Source: Acidimicrobiales bacterium (lineage in GTDB: Bacteria; Actinomycetota; Acidimicrobiia; Acidimicrobiales; MedAcidi-G1). From it: a stretch of DNA of 64,000 bases. The translations under genes and the position numbers were made by a program. The notes under the pieces are model-generated. The model was not told the origin of the DNA and did no database searches. It saw only the letters and a list, made by a program, of their open reading frames with translations. This document shows positions 1 to 11,404 of this stretch, piece by piece (the first letter of the stretch is position 1; every line of letters begins with the position of its first letter). Location of the stretch: contig JAKURV010000001.1 of the NCBI GenBank assembly GCA_022452035.1, positions 1 to 64,000 of the forward strand, read 5' to 3'.

Positions 1-1200
1 CACCTGGCGGACCTCGCCGCCCAGCCCGACCTCACCGACGGCCACGCTGTCGGAAGCCAGATGCCGCCCAGTGGTAGCCGAAACCCGGGCTAGAGCCAGG
101 GGAAGATCAGCGGCCGGTTCGGTCACCTGCACGCCCCCGACCACCGTGGCGTAGACATCCAACGCCCCTAAGTCCACCTCGGTCCGACGTTCCAGCACGG
201 CTAACAGGAGCGAGAGGCGGCGAACGTCGAGGCCCTGGGGGGACCGGCGGGGATGCGGGGTGGTGGCTCGTACGACCAGCGCCTGGATCTCAACCAGCAG
301 GGGCCGGTGCCCCTCCATGGCCGGGAGGACAACCGAGCCGGCTACGCCGAGGGCCCGGTCGGCTAAGAAGACCCGACTGGGATCGTCGACGGACCGCAGG
401 CCGTCGCCCCCCATCTCGAACAAACCGATCTCGTCGGTGGGACCAAACCGGTGCTTGACCACCCGGAGCAGGCGCAAGGTGTGGTGGCGGTCCCCGGCCA
501 GCTCCACCACTGTGTCAACCACGTGTTCCAAGGTGCGAGGTCCGGCCAGGCTGCCGTCCTTGGTGAGGTGGCCGACCAACACGATGGCCAGGCCTCGGGT
601 CTTGGCCTCCACAACAAGGCGGTGGGCGCAGGCTCGGACCTGACTGAGGGATCCCGGAGCGCCTTCGTCGGCGGCCAGGTGGACAGTCTGGATCGAGTCC
701 ACGATGAGGAGGGCCGGCTGGAGGCGGTCAAGTTGGGACACGATCCCCTCCACGGCCCGGTCATCGCCCAGCCACAGGTCGTCGTGGACAGCGCCCAGGC
801 GCCCGGCCCGGAGCCGGACCTGGGAGGCCGACTCCTCGGCACTTACCAGGAGGACCCGACTACTGGCCTGAGCCCGGGCAGCGGCCAGTTGCAGTATCAG
901 GGTGGACTTGCCCACTCCGGGCTCACCCCCTAGGAGCGTCACCGAGCCAGGTACGAGGCCTCCACCCAAGGCCCGGTCGGCCTCAGCTAGGCCGGTGGGT
1001 ACGGCTTCCGCCCCGGTCGGGGCTAGGCCGGACAGCGGACGGGCGTCGGCCGGGGAAACCCGACCGCCAGCCGATTCGCCGACCTCGATCAGGGAGTTCC
1101 AGGCCGAGCAGGAGGAGCACCGGCCGACCCACTTGGGGTGGGGCGTGGTGCAGGAATCGCAGACGTAGGGCTGGGAACGGGGCTTGGCCAGGGCGGGCAT
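1..1200 (-). CDS. radA: DNA repair ATPase RadA/Sms, 3' end cut by the window edge
   Basis: RadA is a RecA-like hexameric ATPase that drives branch migration during recombinational repair. From the ATG at 1200 I read 400 codons to the window edge with no stop. The N-terminus carries a four-cysteine zinc finger (C14, C17, C28, C31). The Walker A box GGEPGVGKST is at 91-100, followed by the RecA core. The RadA signature normally reads KNRFG; here residues 249-253 are KHRFG. The Lon-like C-terminal domain begins before the window ends. The gene follows the LppM/HAD fusion by 51 bases, so clpC, the fusion gene and radA probably share a transcript. Identity is secure; only the 3' end is missing. 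Confidence 0.95.
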   Translation of the reverse strand, partial: MPALAKPRSQPYVCDSCTTPHPKWVGRCSSCSAWNSLIEVGESAGGRVSPADARPLSGLAPTGAEAVPTGLAEADRALGGGLVPGSVTLLGGEPGVGKSTLILQLAAARAQASSRVLLVSAEESASQVRLRAGRLGAVHDDLWLGDDRAVEGIVSQLDRLQPALLIVDSIQTVHLAADEGAPGSLSQVRACAHRLVVEAKTRGLAIVLVGHLTKDGSLAGPRTLEHVVDTVVELAGDRHHTLRLLRVVKHRFGPTDEIGLFEMGGDGLRSVDDPSRVFLADRALGVAGSVVLPAMEGHRPLLVEIQALVVRATTPHPRRSPQGLDVRRLSLLLAVLERRTEVDLGALDVYATVVGGVQVTEPAADLPLALARVSATTGRHLASDSVAVGEVGLGGEVRQV

Positions 1201-1251
1201 GACCCGGACACTATGGACAGGCTGTGACAGAACCGTCGGACGTCGGGACGG

Positions 1252-2751
1252 TCAGGAATCAGAAGCGCGAAACAGGTCGGCGAAGCCGTCGATGACGGGA
1301 TGTGGGAAGTCGGTCGGAACCAGAGCCGTACCCCTCAGGAGAACGGTCGAAATACCTAGGCCGCGGGCCGCCTCCAAGGTGGCCGGATCGGAGTCGATCA
1401 GCAGCATGTCGCCGAATGCCTCGCCGGACATCCGCCGCAGTGCCTCAAACATGGCCTGGCTGGGCTTGCGGGCCCCGACCCCGCCAGAGGCCACCCAAGG
1501 CTCCAGGCGGCCCTCTAGTTTGAACCGGTCTCGGAGTTGGGACGACCAGGCCAGCACGGCGTTGGTCAGGCAGGCCACCGGCATCGAACGCTCATCCATC
1601 CGGTCCAGGAAGGGCAGGACATCGGCCCTCATCCGTACCCGGGACAGATACTCGGCGTCCAGCACCTCGGGGTCACCGGCCACGCCGACTGCACCCCAAA
1701 ACTCCTCACTGGACAGGTGGCCGAGGCTGGCCGCCCGGTAGCGGTCGGCCACCTCGCGGGGATCCACCACGCCTCCCTGCTCCCGTACGAACGGAACCAG
1801 GAGGCCCTCCGGGTCGCCCCCGGCGTCCCACACCACCCCGATGCCCCCCAGGACGACCAGCCGAAGTTCCCGATGGGCCGGTTCGGCGGTGGAACGCCGC
1901 TCCTCCTTGATCTCCGTAGAGCCCAGGGGCTTATCGGCGACGGAAGCTCGGACCGCCCGTGCGGCTCGCCGGGACCGGACGAGGCGAAGGCCCTGGAAGG
2001 CCAGGAAGACTAGGAGCAGGATGCCAGCGACGGCCGATACGGCCAGCCAGGCCCTCGGCTCCCGGTCTACTAGGACTCCGGTGGCGCTGAACACAGTGTC
2101 CGATCGGTCGCCAAGGGCCACCGACCACCGCTCAATGACGGTCGGCACTGTCGGATCCGCTTTGTCGTCCGTGGAGGGCATGGTGACCTCCAGCACCAGG
2201 GTGAAGGCGTCGGCCGGCGTGCACGATCCGTCGCCGCATCCGGCCATCTCGGCTAGATCCTCCTCGGAGCGGGCGAACGGCAGCCCCCCGAGCGCCTCGG
2301 CGAGCTCCCGATCGGCCAGCAGGTCCAAGCCGTCGGAGAGGTCGATGGCGCCGCTCAGGCGCCAGGTGGTCCGGGCAAATGAGCGCTCCCGGACCAGCGA
2401 CACGTCCCGGATGGCCGTCGGTCCGACCACCTCGGCCAGTACCGGCCCGAGGTGGGACGGCTGGGTGAACGGCTTGACGGCCGAGATCTGACCCCCACCC
2501 GAGAGGTCGGTGGTCGGACCGGTCACCTTCCAGCCGGCGGCTACCAGGTCGTCAACGTGGACCCGGCCATCAAGGCCACCTAGCGCCTCGACGGCCGCGG
2601 CGTCTAGTTCCAGCGCAACGGCGACGGTGCCCGAGCCGTCGGCGACCACGTCGACGGTGACCGTGGCATCCACCCGGCAGGCCAACGCCGAGACGGCCAT
2701 CACGGCGACCAAGAACGGCCAGACAACTACACGACGAACCAACGGGTACAC
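1252..2751 (-). CDS. Membrane protein: LppM-like extracytoplasmic domain, one TM helix, degenerate HAD domain
   Basis: I read 499 residues from a GTG at 2751 with AGGAG six bases upstream; a longer frame would run into clpC. Residues 1-24 are a hydrophobic signal-like segment ending in ALAC (C25), an imperfect lipobox. Residues 26-230 are beta-rich and resemble the LppM/DUF3153 family. A transmembrane helix at about 234-256 is followed by a basic linker, and 295-499 is HAD-like: CLTNA (394-398), GARKP with K429, and LLIDSDP (451-456). Motif I, normally DxD, reads VVLGGIGVVWD (299-309), so both aspartates are replaced. The HAD part should face the cytoplasm and lack phosphohydrolase activity, perhaps acting as a sensor or binding domain. 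Similarity to LppM is from pattern recognition only. It lies 43 bases after clpC. Confidence 0.75.
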   Translation of the reverse strand: MYPLVRRVVVWPFLVAVMAVSALACRVDATVTVDVVADGSGTVAVALELDAAAVEALGGLDGRVHVDDLVAAGWKVTGPTTDLSGGGQISAVKPFTQPSHLGPVLAEVVGPTAIRDVSLVRERSFARTTWRLSGAIDLSDGLDLLADRELAEALGGLPFARSEEDLAEMAGCGDGSCTPADAFTLVLEVTMPSTDDKADPTVPTVIERWSVALGDRSDTVFSATGVLVDREPRAWLAVSAVAGILLLVFLAFQGLRLVRSRRAARAVRASVADKPLGSTEIKEERRSTAEPAHRELRLVVLGGIGVVWDAGGDPEGLLVPFVREQGGVVDPREVADRYRAASLGHLSSEEFWGAVGVAGDPEVLDAEYLSRVRMRADVLPFLDRMDERSMPVACLTNAVLAWSSQLRDRFKLEGRLEPWVASGGVGARKPSQAMFEALRRMSGEAFGDMLLIDSDPATLEAARGLGISTVLLRGTALVPTDFPHPVIDGFADLFRASDS

Positions 2752-2794
2752 GGCAGACTCCTGGCCGGCCGACCCCCGACGACCGGCGGGTGGG

Positions 2795-5332
<2,538 letters not shown>

Positions 5333-5472
5333 CGGGATGCCTCCTGGTCTCGATTGTCCCCCGTCTCCTCAAGTGTACCCGTGAGCCGTGACCCACCATC
5401 CGCGTGGATTAAGCCCTGGGCGACACGAGGGCCCCGTTTCGACCGGTGGGCCGGGCGTCGTATCCTCGGCGG

Positions 5473-6462
5473 GTGGCCAATCCCACCACCCTCCTCGACC
5501 TCCCTGGTATGGCCGACGGCCTCCGGCGGACCGAGGACGAGCTCCGCAAGGTCGTCGAGTCGGACGACCCATTCCTCACCGAGGTGGCCCGGCACCTGAT
5601 CGACGCTGGCGGAAAGCGGGTCCGACCCGCCCTGGCGATCACCGCCTCGCTGGTCCTGGACGAGGACCCTGACGTGGCCCTGTGGGCCGTCATCCGAGGC
5701 GGCGTGGCCGTGGAGCTGGTCCATCAGGGATCCCTGTACCACGACGATGTCATGGACGACGCCGAGACCCGGCGGACCGTCCAGAGCGTGAACGCCCGTT
5801 GGGGAAACCTGGAGGCCATCCTGGCCGGCGACTACTTGCTGGCCCGGGCCTCGGAGATCGCCGCCGATCTGGGGACCGAGGTGGCCGGGCTGCTGGCTGC
5901 CACCATCGCCGCCCTGTGCGAGGGCCAGGTCCGGGAGGTGCGCCATGCCTTCGACGTGGACCGCAGTGAGGAGGCTTACCTGGCCTCCATCTCCGGCAAG
6001 ACGGCCTCCCTGCTGGCTACCGCGGCCCGCATTGGGGCCATCGTGGCCGACCACTCCCGGGACGTCGTCGACGCCGTCACCGACTTCGGCCACAACTACG
6101 GCATGGCCTTCCAGGTCGTCGACGACCTGCTGGACGTGACAGCTACCGACGAGGAACTGGGTAAACCGTCGGGTAACGACCTTGTGGAGGGGACCTACAC
6201 CCTGCCCGTCATCCGGGCCCTGGCCGGCCCTGCCGGCGACGACCTACGGTCGTTGCTCGGTGGTCCAATCGACTCCGCCGGCCGCGACCGGGCCCGTGAG
6301 CTTGTCCGAGCCGACGGGGCCATCGCGTCCACTCGGGAGACGGCCGTCGGCTACCTGGCGGACGCCCGGGTGGCCATCGACGGGCTGCCGACTAACCCTG
6401 CGGTGGACGCCATGCTCACCACCTGCGACCTGCTGGTGGAACGCCTCGACCGGACGGCCTGA
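5473..6462 (+). CDS. Trans-type polyprenyl diphosphate synthase
   Basis: This enzyme adds isopentenyl units to an allylic diphosphate to make the long chain used for menaquinone or related lipids. Both aspartate-rich motifs are present: DDVMD at 91-95 (first) and DDLLD at 217-221 (second), with GGKRVRP at 46-52. Its 329 residues fit the octaprenyl/heptaprenyl class. I chose the GTG at 5473, giving an N-terminus beginning VANPTTLLDLPG; a GTG at 5446 is also open, and neither has a clear ribosome binding site. It is one of three plus-strand genes here, is divergent from clpC and converges on lysS. Chain length cannot be read with certainty from sequence alone. Confidence 0.9.
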   Translation: MANPTTLLDLPGMADGLRRTEDELRKVVESDDPFLTEVARHLIDAGGKRVRPALAITASLVLDEDPDVALWAVIRGGVAVELVHQGSLYHDDVMDDAETRRTVQSVNARWGNLEAILAGDYLLARASEIAADLGTEVAGLLAATIAALCEGQVREVRHAFDVDRSEEAYLASISGKTASLLATAARIGAIVADHSRDVVDAVTDFGHNYGMAFQVVDDLLDVTATDEELGKPSGNDLVEGTYTLPVIRALAGPAGDDLRSLLGGPIDSAGRDRARELVRADGAIASTRETAVGYLADARVAIDGLPTNPAVDAMLTTCDLLVERLDRTA

Positions 6463-6482
6463 GGCCTAGCCCCGTGGTCTGC

Positions 6483-7895
6483 CTACTGCTCGGGTCGAAG
6501 CGTCGGGAACAGGATGACGTCGCGGATAGTGGTGGTGCCGGTTAGCAGCATCACCAGGCGGTCCATACCAATCCCCAGGCCGCCGGTGGGCGGGAGGCCG
6601 TACTCCAGGGCCCGCAGGTAGTCCTCGTCCACGGCCATGGCCTCGGCGTCGCCCGCCGCCTTCCCGACCTCCTGGGCCTCAAACCGGATCCGCTGCTCCG
6701 CCGGGTCCACCAACTCGGTGAAGGCGTTGCAGATCTCCCGCCCGGCCACGATCCCCTCGAAGCGTTCCACCCAGCCCGGCCGGTCCCGGTGGTCGCGCGA
6801 CAGGGGTGAGACCTCCTTTGGGTAGTCGGTGACGAACACAGGCCCCCAGAGTTCCGGCTCGGTGGTTTTCTCGTATAGCTCCATAATGAGCTTGCCGGGG
6901 CCGTGGTGGTTCTCGACTGGGATGTCCCGCTCCCCACACAACCTGACCAGTTCGTCCCGGGGCGTGTCGAGGTCCACCGATAGGCCCCCGTGCTCTTCCA
7001 GGAGCTCCAGCAGCGTGGCACGCCGCCACGGTGCCGCCAGGTCCAGGTCCCGGCCGTCGTAAGAGAGCGCGGTGGTGCCGTGCAACTCGAAGGCCAGGTG
7101 GGACACCAGGTCCTCCACAAGGCACATGATGTCGCCGTAGTCGGCGTAGGCCTGGTACAGCTCCAGCATTGTGAACTCGGGGTTGTGGCGGGTCGACAGG
7201 CCCTCGTTGCGGAACACCCGGGCGATCTCAAACACCCGGTCGAAGCCACCCACCGTCAGGCGCTTGAGGTAGAGCTCGGGGGCGATCCGCAGGTAGAGCT
7301 CCAGGTCCAGGGCATTGTGATGGGTGGTGAACGGCCGGGCCAGGGCTCCACCAGGGATGGGATGAAAGACCGGCGTCTCGACCTCCAGGAAGCCCCGGTC
7401 CTCCAACCACCGGCGGGTGGCTGAGAAGATCCGGCTGCGAGCTACGAAGGTGTCGCGCGATTCCTCGGTGACCCACAGGTCCACGTACCGCTGGCGGTAC
7501 CGGATGTCGACGTCGGTAATGCCGTGCCACTTGTCGGGAAAGCCCCGACGGGCCTCGGCCAGACGGACCCAGGAGTCGACCCGGATGCTGAGTTCACCCC
7601 GACGGGTCCGCAGGACCTCCCCGGTCACCCCGATCCAGTCCCCTAGGTGGAGCCCGGTAAAGCTCTCGAAGTCGGGCGTTGACCGCTCCATGGCGAAGAG
7701 CTGCACCCGCCCGGTGCCGTCTTGCAGGTCCCCGAAGGCCAACTTGCCCTGGTCGCGCCGCAGCATCAGGCGGCCGGCCACCGTAACCACGACACCGGAC
7801 TCCTCGCCGTCGGCCAGGCCGGCGTGCTCGGCCTCGACAGCTGCCGCGGTGGCTGTTGGCTCGAAGCGGTATGGCACGCCGCCTGTTCCGCTCAC
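6483..7895 (-). CDS. lysS: Lysyl-tRNA synthetase, class II
   Basis: It charges tRNA-Lys with lysine. The 470 residues show an N-terminal OB-fold anticodon-binding domain ([20 protein letters not shown] region), then the class II catalytic core. Visible features are motif 2 around [18 protein letters not shown] and motif 3 around [13 protein letters not shown] near the C-terminus. The ATG at 7895 overlaps the coaX stop by four bases (ATGA), so the two are translationally coupled. It ends the folate/CoA operon and converges on the polyprenyl synthase gene, with 20 bases between the stops. Confidence 0.96.
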   Translation of the reverse strand: MSGTGGVPYRFEPTATAAAVEAEHAGLADGEESGVVVTVAGRLMLRRDQGKLAFGDLQDGTGRVQLFAMERSTPDFESFTGLHLGDWIGVTGEVLRTRRGELSIRVDSWVRLAEARRGFPDKWHGITDVDIRYRQRYVDLWVTEESRDTFVARSRIFSATRRWLEDRGFLEVETPVFHPIPGGALARPFTTHHNALDLELYLRIAPELYLKRLTVGGFDRVFEIARVFRNEGLSTRHNPEFTMLELYQAYADYGDIMCLVEDLVSHLAFELHGTTALSYDGRDLDLAAPWRRATLLELLEEHGGLSVDLDTPRDELVRLCGERDIPVENHHGPGKLIMELYEKTTEPELWGPVFVTDYPKEVSPLSRDHRDRPGWVERFEGIVAGREICNAFTELVDPAEQRIRFEAQEVGKAAGDAEAMAVDEDYLRALEYGLPPTGGLGIGMDRLVMLLTGTTTIRDVILFPTLRPEQ

Positions 7896-8680
7896 CGGTT
7901 CCGCTCATACACCAGGCGGAGCCCGTGGAGGGTCAGGAAGGGCTCCACGTGCTCGATGGTCGAGGCCACCGGGGCGATTATGTGGGCCAGGCCGCCGGTG
8001 GCCACCACAGTGCAGCTCCCAAGCTCGTCGCGGAAGCGGTTCACCATCCCGTCGATCTGGGCGGCAAACCCGAACACGGCCCCCGACTGCAGTGACTCCA
8101 CCGTGCTCTTGCCGATCACGCTTCGAGGTTCGACCAGTTCGACGGCCCGTAGGGCAGCGGCCCGTCCGAACAGGGCATCCAGGCTGATCTCCACGCCCGG
8201 AGCGATGGCCCCTCCCATGAACTCCCCATCGGCCGAGATGACGTCGAAGTTGTTGCCGGTTCCGAAATCCACGACGACCGTAGGACCGCCGTACAGGTCG
8301 TAGGCACCCACGGCGTTGGCGATCCGGTCGGCGCCAACCTCCCGGGGGTTGTCATAGAGGATCGGCATCCCGGTCTTCACGCCCGGCTCGATGATCACCG
8401 GCTCGAAGTCGATGTAGCGGTCGACCATCTCCCTCAGGCTGGCCAGCACTCGTGGCACCCCGGAGCACATGGCCAAACCGGTGACCGTCTCCTCCAGGTC
8501 CCGTCCCGACTGGCGCAGCAAGTTGCGGATGAGGACGGCGTGCTCGTCGGAGGTGCGATCGTGGTCGGTGCGGACTCGCCAGTGGTCAACCAGGCCGGCG
8601 TCGGCCGCCGACACAGCGGCATCGGCCTCGTAGAGGCCCAGGACGGTCTGGGTGTTACCCACGTCGATGGTCAGCAGCAT
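7892..8680 (-). CDS. coaX: Type III pantothenate kinase
   Basis: CoaX phosphorylates pantothenate, the first step of CoA synthesis. The 262 residues match the family length. The N-terminal phosphate-binding loop DVGNTQT (residues 6-12), the [16 protein letters not shown] segment and the [10 protein letters not shown] motif are all present. The start is the ATG at 8680 with a GGCGGAG site upstream. The frame stays open further upstream but there it only shadows the nadC remnant. Its first codons overlap the end of that remnant by 10 bases, and its stop overlaps lysS. Confidence 0.95.
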   Translation of the reverse strand: MLLTIDVGNTQTVLGLYEADAAVSAADAGLVDHWRVRTDHDRTSDEHAVLIRNLLRQSGRDLEETVTGLAMCSGVPRVLASLREMVDRYIDFEPVIIEPGVKTGMPILYDNPREVGADRIANAVGAYDLYGGPTVVVDFGTGNNFDVISADGEFMGGAIAPGVEISLDALFGRAAALRAVELVEPRSVIGKSTVESLQSGAVFGFAAQIDGMVNRFRDELGSCTVVATGGLAHIIAPVASTIEHVEPFLTLHGLRLVYERNR

Positions 8681-9024
8681 GGGATCTCCGCCTTTGGGAG
8701 GTCGAGGTCCACGTCGAGGGCTGGCGCGGCGTTGGTCAGCACACCGCTGGAGATGCAGTCCACGCCGGTGGCCGCGTACTCGGCCACCACGGCCAGCGTG
8801 ATCCCGCCGGAAGCCTCGACCAGCGGTCGGACGCCGTGGCGCGCCGCGTGGGCCCGAACCTCGTCGACGCAGGCCCTGACCTGGGCCGGGGTCATGTTGT
8901 CGAGCAGCAGAGCATCGGCGCCCGCCTCCAGTGATTGGTGTACCTGGTCCAGAGTCTCGCACTCGACGTGCACGGTACGCCCCGGCCAACGGGAACGGGA
9001 TGACTTCACCACCTCGACGGTCAC
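8671..9024 (-). pseudogene. nadC: C-terminal third of NadC (quinolinate phosphoribosyltransferase), N-terminus missing
   Basis: The 117 codons match only the end of NadC. VHVECETL carries the conserved Glu (E21), ALLLDNMTP the conserved Asp (D42), and EASGGIT (70-76) and GVDCISSGVLTNAAPALD the phosphate-binding end of the barrel. About 170-180 N-terminal residues, which hold most substrate-binding Arg/Lys residues including the KDNH lysine, are absent. Upstream sequence to the folK stop at 9092 shows no NadC in any frame. The remaining frame has no stop or frameshift. A GTG at 9024 has AGGAG seven bases upstream, so a short protein could be made. The family assignment is firm; whether this is a recent deletion, an assembly join or a kept fragment is open. 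Confidence 0.72.
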
Positions 9025-9091
9025 CCGACGACTCCTGGTGGCGGCGGTCCGACTTGGCCCGATGATCTCATGATCCACAACGTCGACACGA

Positions 9092-9565
9092 TCAGACCTC
9101 CGGATCCCGGGACCCGGCGTCCAGCAACCCGACGTCCACGATCTCGCCCTGGTCATCAGGGATGTCGCCCACCAAGTCGGGTGCCACCTCCCGGAGGGGC
9201 ACCAGCACGAAGGCCCGCTCGAACATACGGGGATGCGGGACCTCCAGGTCGGGCTCGTCGACCGTCTGGCCGTCCACCCAGAGCACGTCTACGTCCAGCG
9301 TGCGCGGCCCCCACCTCTCGCCCCGGACCCGGCCGGCAGCCAGCTCTCTGTCCTGGGCCAGCTCCAGGAGGCCCCGAGCGTCCAGGTCGGTCTCCAGGCG
9401 AACCACGCAATTTAGGTAGGGGCCCTGGTCTGGGCCGCCGACGGGTGCCGTCTCGTACACCGCCGACACCTCGACTACGTCGGGCAGGGCATCTACTGCC
9501 CAGCGCAGGTGACTCCACCGGTCGCCCAAGTTGGAGCCCAGAGCCAGGAGGGCCCGGCGGCTCAT
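9092..9565 (-). CDS. folK: HPPK, 6-hydroxymethyl-7,8-dihydropterin pyrophosphokinase
   Basis: FolK transfers pyrophosphate from ATP to hydroxymethyl-dihydropterin, just before dihydropteroate synthase. The 157 residues carry LALGSNLGDR at the N-terminus, the PYLNCVV strand, and the signature RWGPRTLDVDVLW with the metal-binding aspartates, then VPHPRMFERAFVLVPL. The start is the ATG at 9565, overlapping the folB stop by four bases. A long in-frame extension upstream is only a shadow of folB. Confidence 0.96.
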   Translation of the reverse strand: MSRRALLALGSNLGDRWSHLRWAVDALPDVVEVSAVYETAPVGGPDQGPYLNCVVRLETDLDARGLLELAQDRELAAGRVRGERWGPRTLDVDVLWVDGQTVDEPDLEVPHPRMFERAFVLVPLREVAPDLVGDIPDDQGEIVDVGLLDAGSRDPEV

Positions 9566-9921
9566 GCCGTGCGGTGGATCCGCACCCCGCTGGTGGCGAG
9601 GTCCTCTGGTACGGGAGGACGCAGCTTCCGCACCGCCACCGTCACCGCCTCCACGCCGCTGGTGGCCAGGATGTCCTCGGCCACCCGACTGGCGAACCGC
9701 TCCATCAGGTCGAACGACTCCCGGTCGGCGATGCAGGCCACCAGGGCGCACAGGGTGCCATAGTCCACCGTGTCGGCCAGGTCGTCGGTGGTCAAAGCGG
9801 CAGTTAGGTCGGCGTACACGTCGAGGTCGAGCTCGAGGGGCTGGCGACGGACTTTCTCCTCGGGAAGGACGCCGCAGACGGCCGAGACGCGCAGGCCTCT
9901 CAACTCGATCCGGTCGCTCAC
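9562..9921 (-). CDS. folB: Dihydroneopterin aldolase
   Basis: FolB converts dihydroneopterin to 6-hydroxymethyl-dihydropterin. The 119 residues are the normal size for this octameric enzyme. Recognisable parts are the DRIELRGLRVSAVCGVLPEEK start with its conserved Glu, the DTVDYGTL motif and the SFDLMERFA segment. The GTG start at 9921 overlaps the stop of the upstream phosphatase-like gene (GTGA), and its stop overlaps folK. Confidence 0.95.
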   Translation of the reverse strand: MSDRIELRGLRVSAVCGVLPEEKVRRQPLELDLDVYADLTAALTTDDLADTVDYGTLCALVACIADRESFDLMERFASRVAEDILATSGVEAVTVAVRKLRPPVPEDLATSGVRIHRTA

Positions 9922-10427
9922 CCGTCGCTCCCGCCGGACGAGGCCACCAGGCCCACGATCTCTCGGCCCGGGAAACCCAGTGGCCGACCGGTGAGCTGTT
10001 CGGCGATTGACATGGCCTGAGGGCCGGTGGGGGCCAGGCCGGTCCGCAGCAGGTAGGCACCCATCAGGCCGCACACCACGTCGTTGAGCTCCTCGCGGTG
10101 GACCAGCACCCTCCGGCCGTCGGTCGTTAGCTCGTCGATCCGCCGGAACACCTCTTCCAGACAGGCCAAGCCGTCGGATGCCCCACCGAACGGAATGTGG
10201 GACCAGGCCATCTCCAACTCGTCGTAGTTGTGGAGGTTGTGGTCGCTGGCCAGGAGGGAGAGCACGGAGTCGAAGCCGTTCTCCCGGATCCAGATGATCT
10301 CCTCCTGGCGGCGGATCCGACGGTGGGCGTCGCCACAACCCCCCGGCCGTTCGCTGACCGCGATGCGGTCCTTGATGATCCACGTGAAACTACGGGGCAC
10401 GATCCCCTGCGCCCACTTGCCCCTCAT
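9918..10427 (-). CDS. Dual-specificity-phosphatase-like protein without the catalytic Cys and Arg
   Basis: I read 169 residues from the ATG at 10427, which has GGCGGAG upstream; an ATG at 10460 is possible but has a weaker site. The layout follows small tyrosine/dual-specificity phosphatases: PRSFTWIIKDRIAVSERPGG (11-30), a helix with GFDSVLSL (51-58), WSHIPFGGASD (75-85), then strand VLVH (107-110) and helix ending GAYLL. In active enzymes VH is followed by C-x5-R. Here residues 110-119 are HREELNDVVC, so the Cys is Arg and the Arg is Val. It overlaps folB by four bases and follows folP by 67 bases. I infer a pseudophosphatase with a binding or structural role linked to folate synthesis; the fold assignment rests on motif spacing. 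Confidence 0.7.
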   Translation of the reverse strand: MRGKWAQGIVPRSFTWIIKDRIAVSERPGGCGDAHRRIRRQEEIIWIRENGFDSVLSLLASDHNLHNYDELEMAWSHIPFGGASDGLACLEEVFRRIDELTTDGRRVLVHREELNDVVCGLMGAYLLRTGLAPTGPQAMSIAEQLTGRPLGFPGREIVGLVASSGGSDG

Positions 10428-10494
10428 GGGGTGCTCCGCCCGCGTCGGGTTCCATGCCATCCGTCCACGTGAGACATGGTGCCCGAGATCCGGG

Positions 10495-11358
10495 TCATCC
10501 GACCACCCTTGAGGCCTGCACCGTGGCTCGGACGTCGTGGGCCCGCACCACCCTGACCCCCTGCAGGAAGGCCCAGGCCGCCATAGCTACCGAGGCTTCC
10601 CGCCGGTCGTCAACCGGGGTCGGCTCAACCGTCCCGTCGGCCCCCCGCTGGTCACTGCACCCGGTGAGCTCGCCCAGAAAGCGCTTGCGACTGACCCCCA
10701 GGACCACCGGCCATCCGGTGGACACCAGAGCGTCCAGGCGGGCCAGTAGGGCCAGGTTGTGGCCGGTGGTCTTGCCGAATCCAATACCCGGGTCGATCCA
10801 CACCTCCGGTACCCCGGCGGCGGCGGCCCGTTCGGCCCGGTCGACCAGAAAGTCACGGACCTCGACCACCACGTTGTCGTAAGCCGGCTCGTCCTGCATG
10901 GTCCGTGGATCGCCCTGCATGTGCATGGCCACCCACCCCACGCCTAGGTCGGCAGCCACCTCGTCCAGGGTGGAACTGACGTCGTTAACGATGGTGGCCC
11001 CGACGGCCACAGCCCGGCGAGCCACCTCGGCGTGGCGGGTGTCGATCGAGATGCGGACCCGGCCGTTGGCCACTTCCGGGAGGTCCGCCAGTCCGGCCAC
11101 CACCGGCACCACCCGGGCCACCTCCTCGTCCACGCCGACCGGCGTGGCACCTGGACGGGTCGACTCCCCACCCACATCGAGGATGGTGGCCCCCTCCGCC
11201 ACCATGGCTCGGCCGTGGGACACGGCCTCCCCGTAGTCGAGGAAGCACCCCCCGTCGGAGAACGAGTCTGGTGTGACGTTCAGGACGCCCATAACGCCTC
11301 CGGGAGAGCAAGCGACGTGTGGCCCCTCCGGGACGGTCTCGGTAGTCAGAGTGGACAT
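10495..11358 (-). CDS. folP: Dihydropteroate synthase
   Basis: FolP joins p-aminobenzoate to hydroxymethyl-dihydropterin pyrophosphate and is the sulfonamide target. The 287 residues show the two family signatures: MGVLNVTPDSFSDGG near the N-terminus and ILDVGGESTRPGA next, followed by SIDTRHAEVARRA, IVNDVSS, DPGIGFGKT and GVSRKRFLGELTG. It is preceded by folE with 46 bases between and followed by the phosphatase-like gene, so it is the middle of the folate operon. Confidence 0.96.
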   Translation of the reverse strand: MSTLTTETVPEGPHVACSPGGVMGVLNVTPDSFSDGGCFLDYGEAVSHGRAMVAEGATILDVGGESTRPGATPVGVDEEVARVVPVVAGLADLPEVANGRVRISIDTRHAEVARRAVAVGATIVNDVSSTLDEVAADLGVGWVAMHMQGDPRTMQDEPAYDNVVVEVRDFLVDRAERAAAAGVPEVWIDPGIGFGKTTGHNLALLARLDALVSTGWPVVLGVSRKRFLGELTGCSDQRGADGTVEPTPVDDRREASVAMAAWAFLQGVRVVRAHDVRATVQASRVVG

Positions 11359-11404
11359 GGATCGACCCTAGCGTCGACCCGTTTCGGCCCCTAGACCCGT
11401 CCAG

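Noticed and set aside
5333-5472. A heat-shock operator (CIRCE or HAIR) upstream of clpC
   Set aside because: CTTGAG occurs once on the minus strand but its partner arm is missing, and no CIRCE arms are present.
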